A stretch of 64,000 bases of DNA from Streptomyces sp. NBC_01445. GTDB lineage: Bacteria; Actinomycetota; Actinomycetes; Streptomycetales; Streptomycetaceae. The translations under genes and the position numbers were made by a program. Positions within the stretch are counted from its first letter, which is position 1, and each line of letters begins with the position of its first letter. The stretch covers positions 8,959,001 to 9,023,000 of the forward strand of contig NZ_CP109485.1 of NCBI RefSeq assembly GCF_035918235.1. The letters are read 5' to 3'. Below are positions 61,477 to 64,000 of this stretch, piece after piece. The notes under the pieces were generated by a model. It saw only the letters and a list, made by a program, of their open reading frames with translations. It did no database searches and was not told the DNA's origin.

Positions 61477-64000
61477 ATGACCTTCGCCCTGCGCTACCCC
61501 CGGAACAGACCCATGATCGTGGCCGCCGCAGCCTCGGTCGTGGCGTCGACCCTGATGTTCGGCGGACTGATCCCCGCCCAGGCAGCGACGACCGACCCGC
61601 AGCCCACCGCCCTCGAGCAGGCCAACGCGGCCCTGTCCCGAAAGGCGGCTGAGCAGGGCATGGTCCTGCTGGAGAACCACGGCCAGGCTCTCCCCATCGC
61701 CTCTTCGGGCAACATCGCTCTGTACGGAGTCGGCGCCTACCGGACCGTCAAGGGCGGCACCGGCTCCGGCAACGTGAACAACCGGTACACCATCACCGCT
61801 CGCCAGGGGCTGGAGAACGCCGGCTACAGCGTGACCACCAGCGACGCCTACTGGTCCGCCATGACCAGCGCCTACGACACCAAGTACGGCACCCCCACCG
61901 GCGGCATCTTCGGCCCCACGATCGACTACGCCTCCGTGGAGCAGCCGCTGACCACGGACACGGTGAAGCCGACCGCCAAGACCGGCACCGCCGTCTATGT
62001 CATCGCCCGCAACTCCGGTGAGGGATCGGACCGTTCCTCCGGCAAGGGCGACTACCTCCTCGGCGACACCGAACGGGCCAACCTCGAGCTGCTGGGCCGC
62101 ACCTACCAGCACGTGGTCGTGGTCATCAACTCCGGCGGCATCATCGACACCAGCTTCTACCAGCAGATCAACGCCGCGGAGAAGGACTCGTCCGGTGGGC
62201 AGGCCCTGGACTCGATGCTGCTGATGAGCCAGGCCGGCCAGGAGAGCGGCAACGCCCTCGTCGACGTCCTCAACGGCACCACCACCCCCTCCGGGAAGCT
62301 CACCGACACCTGGGCATCCAGCTACTCCGACTATCCGGCCTCCGCTACCTTCGCCAACAACGACGGCAACTCCGCGACCGAGGAGTACGGCGAGGGCATC
62401 TACGTCGGATACCGCTACTTCGATTCCTTCTACCGCTCGATCAACAAGAGCGACCCCGCTTCCGTCGTCAACTACCCCTTCGGCTACGGCGGTTCTTACA
62501 CCGATTTCAGCATCCAGGCGCAGAAGGTGACCGCGAGCGCCAAGCAGGTGTCGGTCACCGCCAAGGTCACCAACACCGGGCACCGTTACAGCGGCAAGGA
62601 GACCGTGCAGGTCTACGTCTCCGCCCCGCAGACCGGCGCGGACAAGGCCTACCAGCAGCTCGCCGGCTACGCGAAGACGGACGACCTGGCCCCCGGCGCC
62701 TCGCAGACCGTGACGGTCACCTTCAACACCTCCTCGCTGGCCTCCTACAGTGAATCTCGAGCCGCATGGGTCCTCGACGCCGGTGACTACCTCGTCCGCG
62801 TCGGCAACTCGTCCCGCAACACCCACGTCGCCGCCAAGCTGAACCTCGCCAAGCCCGTCGTGACCGAACAGGACCACAACGAGCTGAACGACCAGAAGCC
62901 CGCGACCGAACTCACCAGCAAGCCCGCGGACTTCTACACCTACGGCGACGAGCAGAAGGAGATCGCCCACGCCCGGCGCATCAACCTGGACACCCACTCG
63001 TTCCACACCGAGAACGACGCCTCCGACGACGAGCAGGACGTCACCGTCGACTCGACCTCGCCCTACTACGCCCTCGACGGGGACAAGATCTCCTCCACCA
63101 CCGTCTATCTCGACCGCGACGAGAAGGACTGGGAAGGAACGGGCGCCCCCTACGCGCCCAAGACCGGAGAGAAGGTCAAGCACGTCAGGACCAGCTCCGG
63201 CAGCACCCTCTACGACGTCGCCAAGGGCAGGACCTCGATCGAGCAGTTCGTCGCCGGACTCACGGTGAAGCAGCTCGCCGACATCGTGGAAGGCTCCAGC
63301 GTCGGAGGCACCACCCCATCAGCCGTCGGAGCCGCCGGATACACCACCGGAGCCCACGAGGACCTCGGCATCCCGAGCATGACCCTGTCCGACGGACCCG
63401 CGGGACTGCGCCTCACCCAGCAGATCGCCACGACCCCGCCCACCTACCAGTACGGCACCGCCTGGCCCATCGGCACCCTCCTGGCCCAGACCTGGGACCG
63501 TGACCTGGTCGACAAGGTCGGCACCGCCGTCGGCAAGGAGATGAACGAATACGGGGTCTCCCTCTGGCTGGCACCCGGCATGAACATCCACCGCGACCCC
63601 CTGAACGGCCGCAACTTCGAGTACTACTCCGAAGACCCCCTGATCTCCGGACTCACCGCCGCGGCCACCACCGAGGGCGTCCAGAGCAACCCGGGCGTGG
63701 GAGTGACCATCAAGCACTTCGCCGCGAACAACCAGGAGACCGCCCGTAACTCCAGCAACGCCGTGGTCGGCGAACGGGCCCTGCGCGAGATCGAGCTCAA
63801 GGGCTTCGAGATCGCCGTCAAGGCCGCCCAGCCCATGTCCGTCATGAGCTCTTACAACAAGGTCAACGGCACCTACGCCTCCGGCAACTACGACCTGCTC
63901 ACCGACGTGCTACGCGGCGAATGGGGCTTCAAGGGCACCGTCATGACCGACTGGGGCGGAGCGCACGGCGCCACCAACACCATGTATTCCGGCAACGACC
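61477..64000 (+). CDS. GH3 glycosidase with permuted domain order, 3' end outside the window
   Basis: The frame is open from ATG 61477 (GAGAGGA about 10 bases upstream) to the right edge, 841 codons. Signal peptide: MIVAAAASVVASTLMFGGLI. The domain normally at the C-terminus of GH3 enzymes comes first (about residues 45-300, ENHGQALPIASSGNIALYGV, VVVINSGGIIDTSFYQ, SGKLTDTWASSYSDYP). Then comes a fibronectin-like domain (about 340-450, TAKVTNTGHRYSGKETVQVY) and only then the TIM barrel from about 585 (SIEQFVAGLTVKQLADIVEG, LSDGPAGLRLTQQ, APGMNIHRDPLNGRNFEYYS, TIKHFAANNQETARNSSN). The nucleophile Asp is in TVMTDWGG (about residue 822). This permuted order is known from the Ruminococcus albus beta-glucosidase type. 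The likely substrate is a beta-glucoside or related glycoside. Confidence 0.9.
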   Translation, partial: MTFALRYPRNRPMIVAAAASVVASTLMFGGLIPAQAATTDPQPTALEQANAALSRKAAEQGMVLLENHGQALPIASSGNIALYGVGAYRTVKGGTGSGNVNNRYTITARQGLENAGYSVTTSDAYWSAMTSAYDTKYGTPTGGIFGPTIDYASVEQPLTTDTVKPTAKTGTAVYVIARNSGEGSDRSSGKGDYLLGDTERANLELLGRTYQHVVVVINSGGIIDTSFYQQINAAEKDSSGGQALDSMLLMSQAGQESGNALVDVLNGTTTPSGKLTDTWASSYSDYPASATFANNDGNSATEEYGEGIYVGYRYFDSFYRSINKSDPASVVNYPFGYGGSYTDFSIQAQKVTASAKQVSVTAKVTNTGHRYSGKETVQVYVSAPQTGADKAYQQLAGYAKTDDLAPGASQTVTVTFNTSSLASYSESRAAWVLDAGDYLVRVGNSSRNTHVAAKLNLAKPVVTEQDHNELNDQKPATELTSKPADFYTYGDEQKEIAHARRINLDTHSFHTENDASDDEQDVTVDSTSPYYALDGDKISSTTVYLDRDEKDWEGTGAPYAPKTGEKVKHVRTSSGSTLYDVAKGRTSIEQFVAGLTVKQLADIVEGSSVGGTTPSAVGAAGYTTGAHEDLGIPSMTLSDGPAGLRLTQQIATTPPTYQYGTAWPIGTLLAQTWDRDLVDKVGTAVGKEMNEYGVSLWLAPGMNIHRDPLNGRNFEYYSEDPLISGLTAAATTEGVQSNPGVGVTIKHFAANNQETARNSSNAVVGERALREIELKGFEIAVKAAQPMSVMSSYNKVNGTYASGNYDLLTDVLRGEWGFKGTVMTDWGGAHGATNTMYSGND

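Noticed and set aside
1..64000. CRISPR array, rRNA, complete insertion sequence or integrase
   Set aside because: No regularly spaced repeats, no rRNA-like stretches and only truncated transposase pieces were seen.

Overview
The window is high-GC DNA with codon use, Tat-type signal peptides, LacI/ROK regulators and gene families typical of Streptomyces (inference from gene content; no rRNA or tRNA gene is visible). It is mainly a saccharolytic island for L-rhamnose-containing plant polymers such as rhamnogalacturonan and rhamnosylated glycosides. Patches of decayed genes flank and interrupt it.

Left part (1-9.4 kb): the C-terminal part of a DHA2-type MFS exporter, a GTP cyclohydrolase II gene whose 5' end looks frameshifted, two hypothetical genes, a wrecked LacI regulator, a GCAGTAC-rich repeat tract, a small MerR-like gene beneath a 32-bp perfect palindrome, a cold-shock protein and a secreted PGRP-type amidase. 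Remnants of an integrase-like transposase, a phage-type collagen-like protein and a SpoIIE-type phosphatase/ATPase follow.

Polymer attack (9.5-37.8 kb): a GH106 alpha-L-rhamnosidase gene is divergent from a three-gene run (GH127/GH146 beta-L-arabinofuranosidase with LamG domain, GH106-like enzyme, secreted GH78 with a discoidin-like insert). After a patch of fragments (BNR-4 protein, SDR, purU) around an intact transglycosylase gene, there is a LacI regulator, an MFS importer translationally coupled to a signal-less GH78, a second LacI regulator, and a CUT1 ABC importer (two permeases, one lipoprotein, no ATPase) followed by a Tat-exported GH78.

Rhamnose catabolism (37.8-52.2 kb): two divergent operons. 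Leftward: L-rhamnose isomerase, rhamnulose-1-phosphate aldolase/lactaldehyde dehydrogenase fusion, rhamnulokinase and LutA-LutB-LutC. This chain is predicted to take rhamnose to DHAP plus L-lactaldehyde, L-lactate and pyruvate. Rightward: rhaT-rhaP-rhaQ-rhaS importer, rhamnose mutarotase and a LacI regulator. Palindromes of the form TTGAAnCGnTTCAA lie next to nearly all of these promoters, usually just downstream of the -10 box, which suggests one LacI-type regulon.

Right part (52.2-64 kb): a copper operon (Pro/Ser-rich anchored protein, CopC-CopD fusion, a cupredoxin with a long Gly/Ser linker and a duplicated C-terminal module, a YceI-like protein, a second membrane-anchored cupredoxin), a patch of LysR, SpoIIE and transposase fragments, two ROK repressors, and a GH3 glycosidase with permuted domain order that runs off the right edge.

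No CRISPR array, complete insertion sequence or tRNA was found. I saw no wholly new system. The best candidates for something undescribed are the duplicated domain of the cupredoxin protein, the rha-lut fusion of catabolic steps, and the shared operator set.
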